Assembly (NCBI RefSeq): GCF_034119845.1
Contig: NZ_CP139420.1
Span: 2,792,001 to 2,856,000, forward strand
DNA: 64,000 bases
Source of the DNA: Flavobacterium sp. NG2
Lineage (GTDB): Bacteria; Bacteroidota; Bacteroidia; Flavobacteriales; Flavobacteriaceae
Direction of reading: 5' to 3'
Positions 17,024 through 25,473 of the stretch are shown one piece after another. The notes under the pieces were generated by a model, which saw only the letters and a program-made list of their open reading frames with translations, ran no database searches and was not told the DNA's origin. Within the stretch, counting starts at the first letter, position 1. Every line of letters starts with the position of its first letter. The position numbers and the translations under genes are program-made.

Positions 17024-17110
17024 AGCCCCGATTGAAGTGAAAATCCTTTTCCTTTTTTCTTTCAAAAAAGGAAAAGATTGCAACGAAAAGCGGGAGCATA
17101 GTTTCCTAAA
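17024..17110 (+). repeat. AGCCCCGATAG-type dispersed repeat, copy 2
   Basis: Begins AGCCCCGATTGAAGTGAAAATCC and ends GATTGCAACGAAAAGCGGGAGC. The interior is a hairpin of TTTTCCTTTTTT against AAAAAAGGAAAA. It lies downstream of the acetate transporter gene. Confidence 0.85.
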
Positions 17111-17140
17111 AACAAAATCGTTCTGCTCCTGAAAATTATA

Positions 17141-17698
17141 TTAATATGGAAGTACTTTTTCGTTCTTAACTTCTTCGAGTAATTCGGCCATAGCCAAGTA
17201 AATAGCGCTTGAGCCACAAATAACGCCTAGACCACCTGCAATGATTCCAATGGTTTCGTTTCCTGTTACTTTATTAAGTGTTAATAGAAAAAACAATAGG
17301 GTTAGGGATAGGAAAACGAATTGTTGCACTTTGCTACCGCCCCAAGTTCCCCACCACATAAATCCAGTGAAAATCCCCCAAATTCCTAGATAACAAGCAA
17401 AGAAGGTAGCGGGAGTTTCTTCGGCTGCTTTGATACCTAAACCTGGTAAAAGCCAAATGCCAACTAGAGAAAGCCAGAAAAAACCATAAGAGATAAAGGC
17501 GGTTCCTGCGAAAGTTTTTTCTCTTTGGAACGATAAAATTCCAGCTATGATTTGTGCAATTCCACCATAGAATATCCCCATGGATAAAATGACGGCGCTA
17601 ACAGGGAATAGTCCAAAATTGTGAAGATTTAGTAAAATCGTTGTCATTCCGAAACCCATTAACCCTAAAGGAGCTGGATTAGCTAGTTTGTTTTCCAT
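17141..17698 (-). CDS. acetate uptake transporter (GPR1/FUN34/YaaH family)
   Basis: A 185-residue inner-membrane protein with six predicted membrane segments. The signature NPAPLGLMGFG appears at about residues 7-17. GGIAQIIAGIL and the aromatic YGFFWLS segment are also family features. Relatives such as SatP take up acetate or succinate with protons. It is monocistronic. Confidence 0.88.
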   Translation of the reverse strand: MENKLANPAPLGLMGFGMTTILLNLHNFGLFPVSAVILSMGIFYGGIAQIIAGILSFQREKTFAGTAFISYGFFWLSLVGIWLLPGLGIKAAEETPATFFACYLGIWGIFTGFMWWGTWGGSKVQQFVFLSLTLLFFLLTLNKVTGNETIGIIAGGLGVICGSSAIYLAMAELLEEVKNEKVLPY

Positions 17699-17838
17699 AA
17701 ATTATTTTTTTTGGTTAGTCTTTTCCAAAAATAGGATTTATTTTATGATATCCTAGAGTAAATCAAACCATAAAAATAATATGGACTAACAAACGCAACC
17801 TTTTCATGATGTCTAGCTCTATCTAGAAACTAAACCCC

Positions 17839-18276
17839 ATGAAGCGACTACTATTATTATTTGGATTTGTATTGTTAATGACTTCCTGCTCTTGTTCACG
17901 TGATTCTGACGATGAAGCGATTGAGGATTATTATTTAGGAAGTTGGGAATTAGTACAAATGACAGGTTCTTTTCATGGTTCTGAAACCACTGGTCAGGAC
18001 ATGGAATGGCAAGAGCGTTATCAGTTTAATAAAAATGGTTCTTTTACCAAAAGAAGAACTACTAATAGTGGGACAAAAGAAGCTCAGGGTACCTATTACA
18101 TTCGAAAACTAGCTGATGAAGTAACCTTAATGTTGCGTTATCCAGAGGATAATGATATCGTGGCCAGTTGCATTTCGCAACACGAGGAAGTTCTTTATTT
18201 TACTGATGATAAGTCCTTGTCAGGTTCTTGGTCAGCTTGTGATGGTCCAGGATTGCTTTATAAAAAAGTGAAATAG
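17839..18276 (+). CDS. lipocalin-like lipoprotein
   Basis: A 145-residue lipoprotein with signal peptide and lipobox MTSC near residue 17. The mature domain begins GSWELVQM and contains YQFNKNGSFTKRR and QGTYYIRK, the strand pattern of lipocalin-like/DUF5004-type domains found in Bacteroidota. Several Cys residues follow (CSCS at the start, C in the later strands). Function is unknown. Confidence 0.7.
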   Translation: MKRLLLLFGFVLLMTSCSCSRDSDDEAIEDYYLGSWELVQMTGSFHGSETTGQDMEWQERYQFNKNGSFTKRRTTNSGTKEAQGTYYIRKLADEVTLMLRYPEDNDIVASCISQHEEVLYFTDDKSLSGSWSACDGPGLLYKKVK

Positions 18277-18300
18277 ATTTCTGTTTAGTTTCTAGGAATT

Positions 18301-18362
18301 TTAGCCACGGATTGAAAGGATTAACACAGATTAATCTTTTTAATCCTTTCAATCTCTAGCTA
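18301..18362. repeat. GATTGAAAGGATTA inverted repeat
   Basis: GATTGAAAGGATTA (18309-18322) faces TAATCCTTTCAATC, separated by about 15 bases. It lies between the convergent lipoprotein and Dph6-type genes and could end transcription from both sides. Confidence 0.75.
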
Positions 18363-18392
18363 ATTAAAATAGCTCTTTTATTCTATAGTGGT

Positions 18393-19130
18393 TTATTTTT
18401 CTACCAAATCACAATACCAAAAACCAAAATCATAAGCAGTTGTATCGTTTGTATCACAAGCGGTATTGGATGGTTTTGTGTCTTTTGGTTTTTCATATTT
18501 ACGATATACGACTTCTCCAATTTCAAAGGCTACTGGTTTTGAGAATATTGGTCCATCAAAAGTAAAGGTGTGAAATTCTCCATTTTCACCACAGACATCA
18601 ACTCCTTCTGGTAAGTCATTGATGAAATCTTGATCAATAACACGACCTACAAAGCTTTTATCAAGGTATTTTTCATTGACACAAACTACAATGGTTTTAA
18701 ATCCTAATGCAATAAACTCCTGAATCAAATCGGTTGTTGGGATTTTCCATAAAGGGAATAGTCCTTTGAAACCCATTGTTGCTAATTTGTCTTCCCGGTA
18801 TTTACGCAAATCTTCCAAAAAGATATCACCAAAAATGGAATGGGTAATTCCTTGTTGTTTAAGTTTGGTTAATGTTTTTGACATCACTTCCTCATAAACT
18901 TTCATCGTTGGCATTTCTGGAATTTGCATGATTTCAAGTGGTAATCCGATGCTTTGTGCTTGCTGGTGTAACAATTCGACACGTACACCATGCATAGAAA
19001 TACGTTGAAACTGTTGGTTAACACTCGTCAACAAACAACTAATTTCAATATCAGGATTTTGTAATGTTTTGTATAAGGCTAGAGCAGAGTCTTTTCCGCT
19101 ACTCCAGTTGAATAAGGCTTTTGTTTTCAA
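18393..19130 (-). CDS. Dph6-type ATP pyrophosphatase (diphthine-ammonia ligase family)
   Basis: A 245-residue PP-loop ATPase. The loop SGKDS is at about 11-15 within FNWSSGKDSALA. EFHTFTFDGP and GVDVCGENGEFHT are the late motifs shared with archaeal and eukaryotic Dph6. Bacteria lack diphthamide, so the true amidation substrate of these bacterial homologues is unknown. It is divergent from the RAYT gene at 19226. Confidence 0.85.
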   Translation of the reverse strand: MKTKALFNWSSGKDSALALYKTLQNPDIEISCLLTSVNQQFQRISMHGVRVELLHQQAQSIGLPLEIMQIPEMPTMKVYEEVMSKTLTKLKQQGITHSIFGDIFLEDLRKYREDKLATMGFKGLFPLWKIPTTDLIQEFIALGFKTIVVCVNEKYLDKSFVGRVIDQDFINDLPEGVDVCGENGEFHTFTFDGPIFSKPVAFEIGEVVYRKYEKPKDTKPSNTACDTNDTTAYDFGFWYCDLVEK

Positions 19131-19225
19131 TGGGGTTTTCTTGTAGATTCAGGGGGTAAACTTACGATAATTTGCAGTTATTTATTTACGAAATTTCAAT
19201 AAATTTGAGTTAGCTAATTTTACTG

Positions 19226-20152
19226 ATGACACTTTTTAATTATAAATATAGAATAGAATCGAACCGATTGAAAAATTGGGATTATTCTAATGAAGGCATT
19301 TATTTTTTAACGCTTGTTTCTCTAAATAGGGAATCCATTTTTGGAGAGATTGTAAATAATGAAATCGTTTTAAATGATTTAGGAAAAATTATTGAGACTG
19401 AAATTCATAATTCGGTTCGGATACGGGATAAATGGATTTTTCATAATTGGGTTATTATGCCCAATCATATTCATTTGTTAATTGAAATAAAAGAGGAGGT
19501 TTTAATTGAAAATTATTTTTTGAATAATACGATAGATGTTGATAAAGAAAAGGATAATGCGGAGAGGCACTGCAGTGCCTCTCTACCTGTCGATGTAAGA
19601 GATCATGATGCTAGAGGGGATTTCGATAATGTAAAGAGGCACTGCAGTGCCTCTCTACCTGAGGGCGAATCGAATGGTGATAGAAAGGAAGAATGTATCT
19701 CTCAACCTGCGGAGGTAAAGGATTGTGATACCGTACAAAATTGTGATAGAGTAGAGAGGCACTGCAGTGCCTCTTTATTTCAGGTGGACGAAAGAAATCG
19801 TGATGTTATAGGTGATTGTGATGGTGTAGAGAGGTACTGCAGTGCCTCTTTACATATAGATGAAACAAATCATATTACTACGGATAAACGTGTGCATTTA
19901 CCAATAATCGAACCAATAAACAGTCCAAAATTTTCCCGAAAACCAAAATCTATCTCCTCTTTCGTCGGTCAATTTAAGTCGGTTACAACCAAAAAAATGA
20001 ATATTCTTAAGGCTACTCATAAAGAAATTATCTGGCAATCGAATTATCATGACCATATAGTGCGTAACTTTGAGTCCTTTCGAACAATTTTTTATTATAT
20101 CAAGAACAATCCTAAAAAATGGGATGAAGATTCTTTGAAAAAAGCCAATTAA
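19226..20152 (+). CDS. RAYT-like transposase with in-frame palindromic repeats
   Basis: A 308-residue Y1-type transposase. The N-terminal half has KYRIESNRLKNWDYS and the HUH motif PNHIHLLIEI (His81, His83). The C-terminal part has SSFVGQFKSVTTKKMN and a candidate catalytic Tyr at 290 or 291 in YYIKNNPKKW. Between them, residues about 110-225 are an insert made of repeats: (E/K)R(H/Y)CSASL at 113-120, 137-144, 177-184 and 202-209, plus a decayed EECISQP at 155-161. Each is encoded by the 20-base palindrome listed separately. The frame stays open, and the M1 peptidase gene starts 10 bases after the stop. Confidence 0.88.
   Translation: MTLFNYKYRIESNRLKNWDYSNEGIYFLTLVSLNRESIFGEIVNNEIVLNDLGKIIETEIHNSVRIRDKWIFHNWVIMPNHIHLLIEIKEEVLIENYFLNNTIDVDKEKDNAERHCSASLPVDVRDHDARGDFDNVKRHCSASLPEGESNGDRKEECISQPAEVKDCDTVQNCDRVERHCSASLFQVDERNRDVIGDCDGVERYCSASLHIDETNHITTDKRVHLPIIEPINSPKFSRKPKSISSFVGQFKSVTTKKMNILKATHKEIIWQSNYHDHIVRNFESFRTIFYYIKNNPKKWDEDSLKKAN
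19563..19849. repeat. four copies of the AGAGGCACTGCAGTGCCTCT palindrome inside the RAYT gene
   Basis: Perfect 20-base palindromes stand at 19563-19582, 19635-19654 and 19755-19774, and a copy with one change (GGTACTG) at 19830-19849. The spacings are 72, 120 and 75 bases, all multiples of three, so every copy is read in the same frame. Bases between them also repeat loosely (GATTGTGATRGNGTAG). I did not see this palindrome elsewhere in the window. Confidence 0.95.
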
Positions 20153-20162
20153 TTATATAAGC

Positions 20163-22244
20163 ATGGTTAAATACCTATTTCTTTTTCTCTCCAGTTTTAT
20201 TTTCGCACAACAAAGCCATTCAGTTGATTTTAAAAATTGTTTAGGAATAATTACATTAAATACCCAAGAAAAATCCATATCAGGGCAGGTGAATTATGAA
20301 TTTGAAGTGTTGCAGTCGATTGACACCATAAGGATAGATGCTCAAAAGATGGCATTTGAAAATGTCAAATTAAATGGAGAAGCTGTTGTTTATAGAAATA
20401 CGGGGACTCAATTACAACTGATATCTAAATTCAAAAAAGGAAAAAATAAATTAGAATTTGACTACAAAGCTTTCCCTAAGCAGGCCTTATATTTTGTTGG
20501 AAATTTTGAAGGAGGGAGTTCGGCTATTGCTTCTCAGATATGGACACAAGGACAAGGAAGGTATACCAGTAACTGGTTTCCAAGTTTTGATGATGTGAAT
20601 GAGAAAGTAATTTTTAAACTTCAAATTACTTTTGATAAAGACTATCAGGTGGTTTCGAATGGTGTTTTGAAGGCAAAAATAGATTCGATAAAGCAAACCA
20701 CTTGGAGCTATGAAATGTGCAAACCGATGAGTTCTTATTTATTGATGTTAGCGATTGGGAAATACGATAAATATACCGCTAAATCGAAATCAGGACTTCC
20801 GCTAGAAATGTACTTAGAAAAAGAAGAAGCGGCTAAGTTTGAAACGACCTATCGTCATTCGGTTGCTATTTTTGATTTTCTCGAAAAGAAGATAGGAGTG
20901 AAGTATCCTTGGAAGGTATATCGTCAGATTCCTGTTCGTGATTTTTTGTATGCAGGAATGGAGAATACCAGTTCGACTATTTTTTCGAGTCGGTATGTGG
21001 TGGATTCGATTGGTTTTGAAGATCGAAGTTATACGAATGTGGATGCACATGAATTAGCCCATCAATGGTTTGGAGATTTGGTTACGGCTGAGAGTGGAAC
21101 ACATCATTGGTTGCAAGAAGGCTTTGCAACCTATTATGCGTTGCTAGCAGAAAGAGATATTAAGGGAGATGATTATTTTTATTCCAAAATGTATGAGTCG
21201 GCACAGCAATTAAAATATGCATCTCGAACCGATACGATTCCCGTTTTGAACGCCAAAGCGAGTTCGTTGACTTTTTATCAAAAGGGAGCTTGGGCATTGT
21301 TTGTTTTGAATGAAGCTATCGGTGATAAAGCTTTTGCGAAAGCGGTAAAAAGTTATTTAAAGAAACACCAATATCAATCGGTTACTACAAATGATTTTTT
21401 TGAAGAAATTAGAAAGGTATCGAATTTCGATTTAGTTTCTTTTAGTAAAGTTTGGCTTGAGGATTACCGATTTAATACGCAAGAAGCGAATAAGTTATTG
21501 TTGAAAAATAAAATGATGCAATTGCTGTTTGAAGTTGAAAGTTTGAAAGCTACGCCTTTAATCGAGAAGCAGGATTTCTTTAAAAAAGTCCTGCAATCGG
21601 AAGTAGATTCATTTGTCAAAAAAGCCATTGTTAATCAATTAAAATCAGAAAAATTTAAAGCTAAAAAAGAGTTGTTAGAGTTGGCTTTAGCTACCCAAGA
21701 TATAGCCGTCAGACAAATTGTAGCAGTGAGTTTGCCAAAAATCTCGGAAGATTTCCGCTTAGAATACGAAACTCTTCTACATGATAAATCGTATCAAACA
21801 CAAGAAATTGCTTTGTATTATTTATGGAAAAACTTCCCAGAAAAGCGTATTGATTATTTGAATCAATCTAAAAACTGGATTGGATTTAATGACTATAATT
21901 TAAGAACGTTGTGGTTGTCATTAGCATTGTCTACTTCCGATTATTTGGCCGATAAGACTGTTCTCATAAACGAACTGATACAGTATTCATCACCAAATTA
22001 CGAAGCGATAACGCGCCAAAATGCATTAGAAAAATTGGTAGGTTTTCGATTGACGAATGATGAAGTACTTAAGAACTTAGTAAAAGCGAAAACACATCAT
22101 ATGTGGCAGTTTTCTAAATTTGGTCGTGATACAATACGAAAAATGCTCAAAGAAGAAGGAATGAAAGCTTCTTTTGAGCATGTTTTGTCAGAATTAAATG
22201 AAGCGGAACAATTTCAGTTAAATCGTTTGTTGAAAGAGTTATAG
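20163..22244 (+). CDS. secreted M1-family metallopeptidase
   Basis: A 693-residue zinc aminopeptidase. A signal peptide ends near FIFAQQ (about 16). The zinc site is HELAH (296-300) with the third ligand Glu319, the exact HExxH-x18-E spacing. The substrate motif reads AGMEN rather than GAMEN or GGMEN. HEAT-like helices fill the C-terminal third. It likely trims peptides outside the inner membrane. It starts 10 bases after the RAYT gene and may be co-transcribed with it by chance. Confidence 0.93.
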   Translation: MVKYLFLFLSSFIFAQQSHSVDFKNCLGIITLNTQEKSISGQVNYEFEVLQSIDTIRIDAQKMAFENVKLNGEAVVYRNTGTQLQLISKFKKGKNKLEFDYKAFPKQALYFVGNFEGGSSAIASQIWTQGQGRYTSNWFPSFDDVNEKVIFKLQITFDKDYQVVSNGVLKAKIDSIKQTTWSYEMCKPMSSYLLMLAIGKYDKYTAKSKSGLPLEMYLEKEEAAKFETTYRHSVAIFDFLEKKIGVKYPWKVYRQIPVRDFLYAGMENTSSTIFSSRYVVDSIGFEDRSYTNVDAHELAHQWFGDLVTAESGTHHWLQEGFATYYALLAERDIKGDDYFYSKMYESAQQLKYASRTDTIPVLNAKASSLTFYQKGAWALFVLNEAIGDKAFAKAVKSYLKKHQYQSVTTNDFFEEIRKVSNFDLVSFSKVWLEDYRFNTQEANKLLLKNKMMQLLFEVESLKATPLIEKQDFFKKVLQSEVDSFVKKAIVNQLKSEKFKAKKELLELALATQDIAVRQIVAVSLPKISEDFRLEYETLLHDKSYQTQEIALYYLWKNFPEKRIDYLNQSKNWIGFNDYNLRTLWLSLALSTSDYLADKTVLINELIQYSSPNYEAITRQNALEKLVGFRLTNDEVLKNLVKAKTHHMWQFSKFGRDTIRKMLKEEGMKASFEHVLSELNEAEQFQLNRLLKEL

Positions 22245-22270
22245 ATCAAGCCAATGATTGTGTGTTTTTA

Positions 22271-22507
22271 ACCACAAATTACACGAATTAGCACAAATTG
22301 TTTTTATTTAAAATAATAATTACACTAATTGAAATTGCTTTTTAAAGGAAATGTAACTTTTATAATAATAGTTAATTAATTAAAAAACATTTATGTACAT
22401 CTTCATTCTTAATGAGGGAATGATGTTTAAAGTTGTTTGACAACTTTTTTTAAATTAGTGTAATTAGCAAGGTTAATAAATTTGTGCTAATTCGTGTAAT
22501 TTGTGGT
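22271..22507. repeat. 29 bp perfect inverted repeat, ends 237 bp apart
   Basis: ACCACAAATTACACGAATT continuing to 22299 is exactly complementary to 22479-22507. A second, inner pair (TTACACTAATT near 22320 and AATTAGTGTAA near 22453) nests inside. The whole spacer between the M1 peptidase and the minus-strand gene at 22565 is this element; no gene is visible. Confidence 0.9.
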
Positions 22508-22564
22508 GTTTTTTTTAATTTTTTTAAATAAAATATTAGACTCTTAGTAGAATCGAAATATAAC

Positions 22565-23086
22565 CTACCACAACTCACTCACTTCGTCTTTGATAAAAGC
22601 GATAGCGGTACTACTGGGTGCTATTTTTTCGAATAAATCATTCAAAACGCGTTCTCTTAAACTATCTGCATCAGTTACTTTTTCGTTTTGTGCAGCCATG
22701 CGAATCATTTGTATTGTGGCATTTTTGGCAGTTAGTATAACCGACCAACATTTTGCCGATATGTAAATTTGCTGAGCCAAATTATGTTCAAACTCTTGTT
22801 CGATTTGGGCTATTATATAGTTTTGGTATTCTGTTTTGTCATTTGATATCGGTTGGATTCGAACCAATAATTGCGAAGGATTAATGCGTTCCATAAACAA
22901 AGTCATACGCTCATACGCTTGTAAGCGTAGTGGTAAAACAGCAGGTTTGGTTTCTTTTTGCAACAACCAACGTCTTGTATTTTGTTGGTCTTTAAAATGA
23001 GCATCAAATAAATAGTAAGCAACTCCTCCAGTAATTAAAGAAGGAATAGTATACGATAGTAATTCTATAAAATGGGATGTATTCAT
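22565..23086 (-). CDS. membrane-anchored hypothetical protein
   Basis: A 173-residue protein with one membrane segment near residues 8-27 (LLSYTIPSLITGGVAYYLF). A helical cytoplasmic part follows, including LPLRLQAYERMTLFMERI and a C-terminal VLNDLFEKIAPSSTAIAFIKDEV. Relatives are conserved in Flavobacteriaceae without a known role. It is divergent from the TSUP transporter gene. Confidence 0.75.
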   Translation of the reverse strand: MNTSHFIELLSYTIPSLITGGVAYYLFDAHFKDQQNTRRWLLQKETKPAVLPLRLQAYERMTLFMERINPSQLLVRIQPISNDKTEYQNYIIAQIEQEFEHNLAQQIYISAKCWSVILTAKNATIQMIRMAAQNEKVTDADSLRERVLNDLFEKIAPSSTAIAFIKDEVSELW

Positions 23087-23171
23087 TATTTCGTGATTTT
23101 TAAGTCACAAAAATATACTTTTTTGGATAGAATTAACTTCAAATGCTGTGTTTATATCCATTTTGGAATCT

Positions 23172-23179
23172 TACTTTTG
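23172..23179 (+). promoter_or_regulatory. -7 box of the TSUP transporter gene
   Basis: TACTTTTG fits TAnnTTTG and lies 25 bases upstream of the ATG at 23205. A clear -33 TTG at normal spacing was not found. Confidence 0.4.
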
Positions 23180-23204
23180 CAGGATTATTTTTTAATGGTT
23201 TAAC

Positions 23205-23975
23205 ATGGAATCTTATATCCTAATTTTACTTTGTGTTGCGGCTTTTGCTGCTGGTTTTATTGACGCCATTGTAGGTGGAGGTGGATTGATTCAAACGCCT
23301 GCAGGATTGATATTATTGCCAAATTTGCCTGTCTCTACAGTCATTGGTACACTTAAAATCCCAGCCTTTAGTGGCACTTCTTTCGCTGCTTTTCAATATT
23401 TAAAAAAGGTAACGATGAATTGGCGATTATTATTTTTAATGATGCTGATTGCTTTGCCCTCTGCTTTTGCAGGCTCCACTTTGTTGACATATATGAGTAA
23501 TGATTTTATGAAGCCGTTGCTGCTTTTTATTCTTTCGTTGTTAGCTATTTATACCTATGCAAAGAAGAATTTTGGACAGCATATCGAAAAAAACATGACT
23601 CCTCGCCAGCAAATTATCAATGCCGCTTTGATTAGTTTTATTGTAGGTTTCTATGATGGTTTTATAGGGCCAGGCACAGGAAGTTTTTTTGTCGTAGCAT
23701 TTATAGCCTTGATGGGATTTGACTTTTTGCATGCTTCAGCCAACGCCAAGATGGTTAATTTAGCGACAAATTTTGGGTCAATCTGCTTGTTTATGCTCAA
23801 AGGAAAAATCATTTGGTTAATCGCAATTCCTATGGCTGTAAGCAATGCATTAGGAGGATGGATAGGTGCCAAATTAGCAATAAATAAAGGGAATCAATTC
23901 ATTCGTATCTTCTTTTTAATCGTTGTTGTGGGGACCTTAGTCCGTTTTGCGTATGATGTTTTTTGGCTTAGATAA
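23205..23975 (+). CDS. TSUP (TauE/SafE) family permease
   Basis: A 256-residue inner-membrane protein with about eight membrane segments. It shows the paired family motifs GFIDAIVGGGGLIQTPA in the first half and GFYDGFIGPGTGSFF in the second. These carriers export sulfite or organosulfur anions or take up sulfate; the substrate here is unknown. The stop lies 16 bases from the convergent VOC gene. Confidence 0.92.
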   Translation: MESYILILLCVAAFAAGFIDAIVGGGGLIQTPAGLILLPNLPVSTVIGTLKIPAFSGTSFAAFQYLKKVTMNWRLLFLMMLIALPSAFAGSTLLTYMSNDFMKPLLLFILSLLAIYTYAKKNFGQHIEKNMTPRQQIINAALISFIVGFYDGFIGPGTGSFFVVAFIALMGFDFLHASANAKMVNLATNFGSICLFMLKGKIIWLIAIPMAVSNALGGWIGAKLAINKGNQFIRIFFLIVVVGTLVRFAYDVFWLR

Positions 23976-23991
23976 GCAATCGTTTTTCTAT

Positions 23992-24411
23992 TTATGCTTT
24001 CATTAATGTCTCAATATCAAACTTAGTCATTTGCATAAAGACCTGCATTACCCTAGGAGCTTTTTCAATATCAGCCATTAATCGGCCTAAAATAGTGGGC
24101 ACTATTTGCCAGGAAACACCAAATTGATCTTCTAACCAACCACATTGTTTATAGACGCCATTAGTGCCTAATTTTTCCCAATAGTGATCAATTTCTTTTT
24201 GAGTTTCACATTCTATCACATAAGAATTTGCAGGCGAAAACTGGTATTGAGGACCTCCATTCAATCCCATAAAAGGATAGCCATTTAATTCAAATCGCAC
24301 CACAATATTGTTTTCGCTTATTATTTTCGAATTTGGAAAAATAGCACAATAATAGTCTGCGGCCACTTTCGCTTGACCGTCAAACCACAAGCAAGGATAT
24401 AATGCATTCAT
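23992..24411 (-). CDS. PhnB-like VOC family protein
   Basis: A 139-residue protein of the glyoxalase/VOC superfamily, PhnB/3-demethylubiquinone-like branch. PCLWFDGQAKVAADYY, FPNSKI and DQFGVSWQIVP are typical. Reaction unknown. It lies 85 bases downstream of a paralogous VOC gene on the same strand and probably shares its transcript. Confidence 0.85.
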   Translation of the reverse strand: MNALYPCLWFDGQAKVAADYYCAIFPNSKIISENNIVVRFELNGYPFMGLNGGPQYQFSPANSYVIECETQKEIDHYWEKLGTNGVYKQCGWLEDQFGVSWQIVPTILGRLMADIEKAPRVMQVFMQMTKFDIETLMKA

Positions 24412-24496
24412 AGTTTTTTATTCTAGATTAGTTTTATTAAAAAAATGTGTGCTAACATCATTTTTTAAACAACGTTTAAGAGGGGATAAAGTTTCA

Positions 24497-24934
24497 TTAT
24501 TCAGTAGGGTGATGATTAAACATCCAACGAATTCCATATCTATCCAAACAACTTCCCCAATAATCACCCCAAAACATATCTTGTAAAGGTTCGATTTCAG
24601 AACCACCTTCTGATAAAGCATTAAACAATCGTTCCGTCTCTTCTCTGCTATCTGGCTCTAGATTAATGTGAATATTGTTACCCGCAATTAGTTGGTGTCC
24701 CATAGATTCAACAATGTCAGTTGCCATGATCTGCGTTCCTCCCAAGATGGGTAGGCAAGCATGCATTACTTTTTTGCCGTCTTCTTCTGAAAATTGAGGA
24801 TTTCCGTCTTGTGAAGGAACGTCTTTGATGTACATAATAGGTCCTACAAATTCAGTTTTGAATACTTTTTTGTAAAAAGTAAAGGCTGCTTCTGCTGTAC
24901 CAGGGAAATTAAGGTAGATTGATACTTTTGCCAT
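24497..24934 (-). CDS. VOC family protein (PhnB-like)
   Basis: A 145-residue protein. YLNFPGTAEAAFTFYKKVF at the start, HACLPILGGTQIMATD in the middle and WGDYWGSCLDRYGIRWMFNH at the end are hallmarks of PhnB-type VOC proteins. The final His/Glu pattern of metal-binding VOC enzymes is only partly preserved, so activity cannot be stated. It precedes a second VOC gene. Confidence 0.88.
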   Translation of the reverse strand: MAKVSIYLNFPGTAEAAFTFYKKVFKTEFVGPIMYIKDVPSQDGNPQFSEEDGKKVMHACLPILGGTQIMATDIVESMGHQLIAGNNIHINLEPDSREETERLFNALSEGGSEIEPLQDMFWGDYWGSCLDRYGIRWMFNHHPTE

Positions 24935-25173
24935 GGAATATAAAATTTATCATTCAAATATTATTGTTTATACTTAATTATTGAGGAATACAATTTAGTT
25001 AAATATATTAGGATATTTTAGTGAGTTAATTGTTGTATTACCAAAACTACAGAATTACTAAAAATAAACAAAGGATAGATAAAGTATGTTTCATTAACAA
25101 ATTGTCTCAGTTTGTTTGGTAAAAGCAAGGTACTGTTTGTATTTGCTATTGATTAGAAACGAGCAAAGAAATG

Positions 25174-25422
25174 CTATTTTTTGATTTCTAATTTGGCTTC
25201 ACCATCTTCTACACTAACATTAGTTTCTTTTTTTTCGTCTTTAGTTTGGATATTTACACCATCTGAACCAATACTTATTGAAGTGCCATTGGCTTCTTCA
25301 TTTGGCTCTTCAGATGTTGACTCAACCTGTGGAGGCGGTGGCGGACTGTGCTCTTTTTTATCTCTACAGGACACAATTGTCAGTACTGAAAGTACACCAA
25401 AAATCATCGTTATTTTTTTCAT
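25174..25422 (-). CDS. small acidic lipoprotein
   Basis: An 82-residue protein. A signal peptide with lipobox TIVSC (Cys at about 19) is followed by a Pro run (PPPPP), an acidic linker and the strand-rich end GTSISIGSDGVNIQTK...NVSVEDGEAKLEIKK. No known domain. It is a likely outer- or inner-membrane lipoprotein, facing away from the gene at 25474. Confidence 0.65.
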   Translation of the reverse strand: MKKITMIFGVLSVLTIVSCRDKKEHSPPPPPQVESTSEEPNEEANGTSISIGSDGVNIQTKDEKKETNVSVEDGEAKLEIKK

Positions 25423-25473
25423 TTTGATCTGTTTTAAATTGGTAAATTAGTAATATACAAGTTACTAAAAAAA

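Noticed and set aside
19563-19849. Possible CRISPR array from the evenly spaced palindromes
   Set aside because: The 20-base units are palindromes read in frame inside a transposase gene, with unequal spacing and no cas genes.
22840-22875. GGATTCGAACC, which looks like the T-arm of a tRNA
   Set aside because: It lies inside a credible coding sequence and no acceptor, D or anticodon stems fit around it.
24418-24621. A 67-codon minus-strand frame between the two VOC genes
   Set aside because: It overlaps the 3' end of the VOC gene at 24497 in another frame and resembles no protein.
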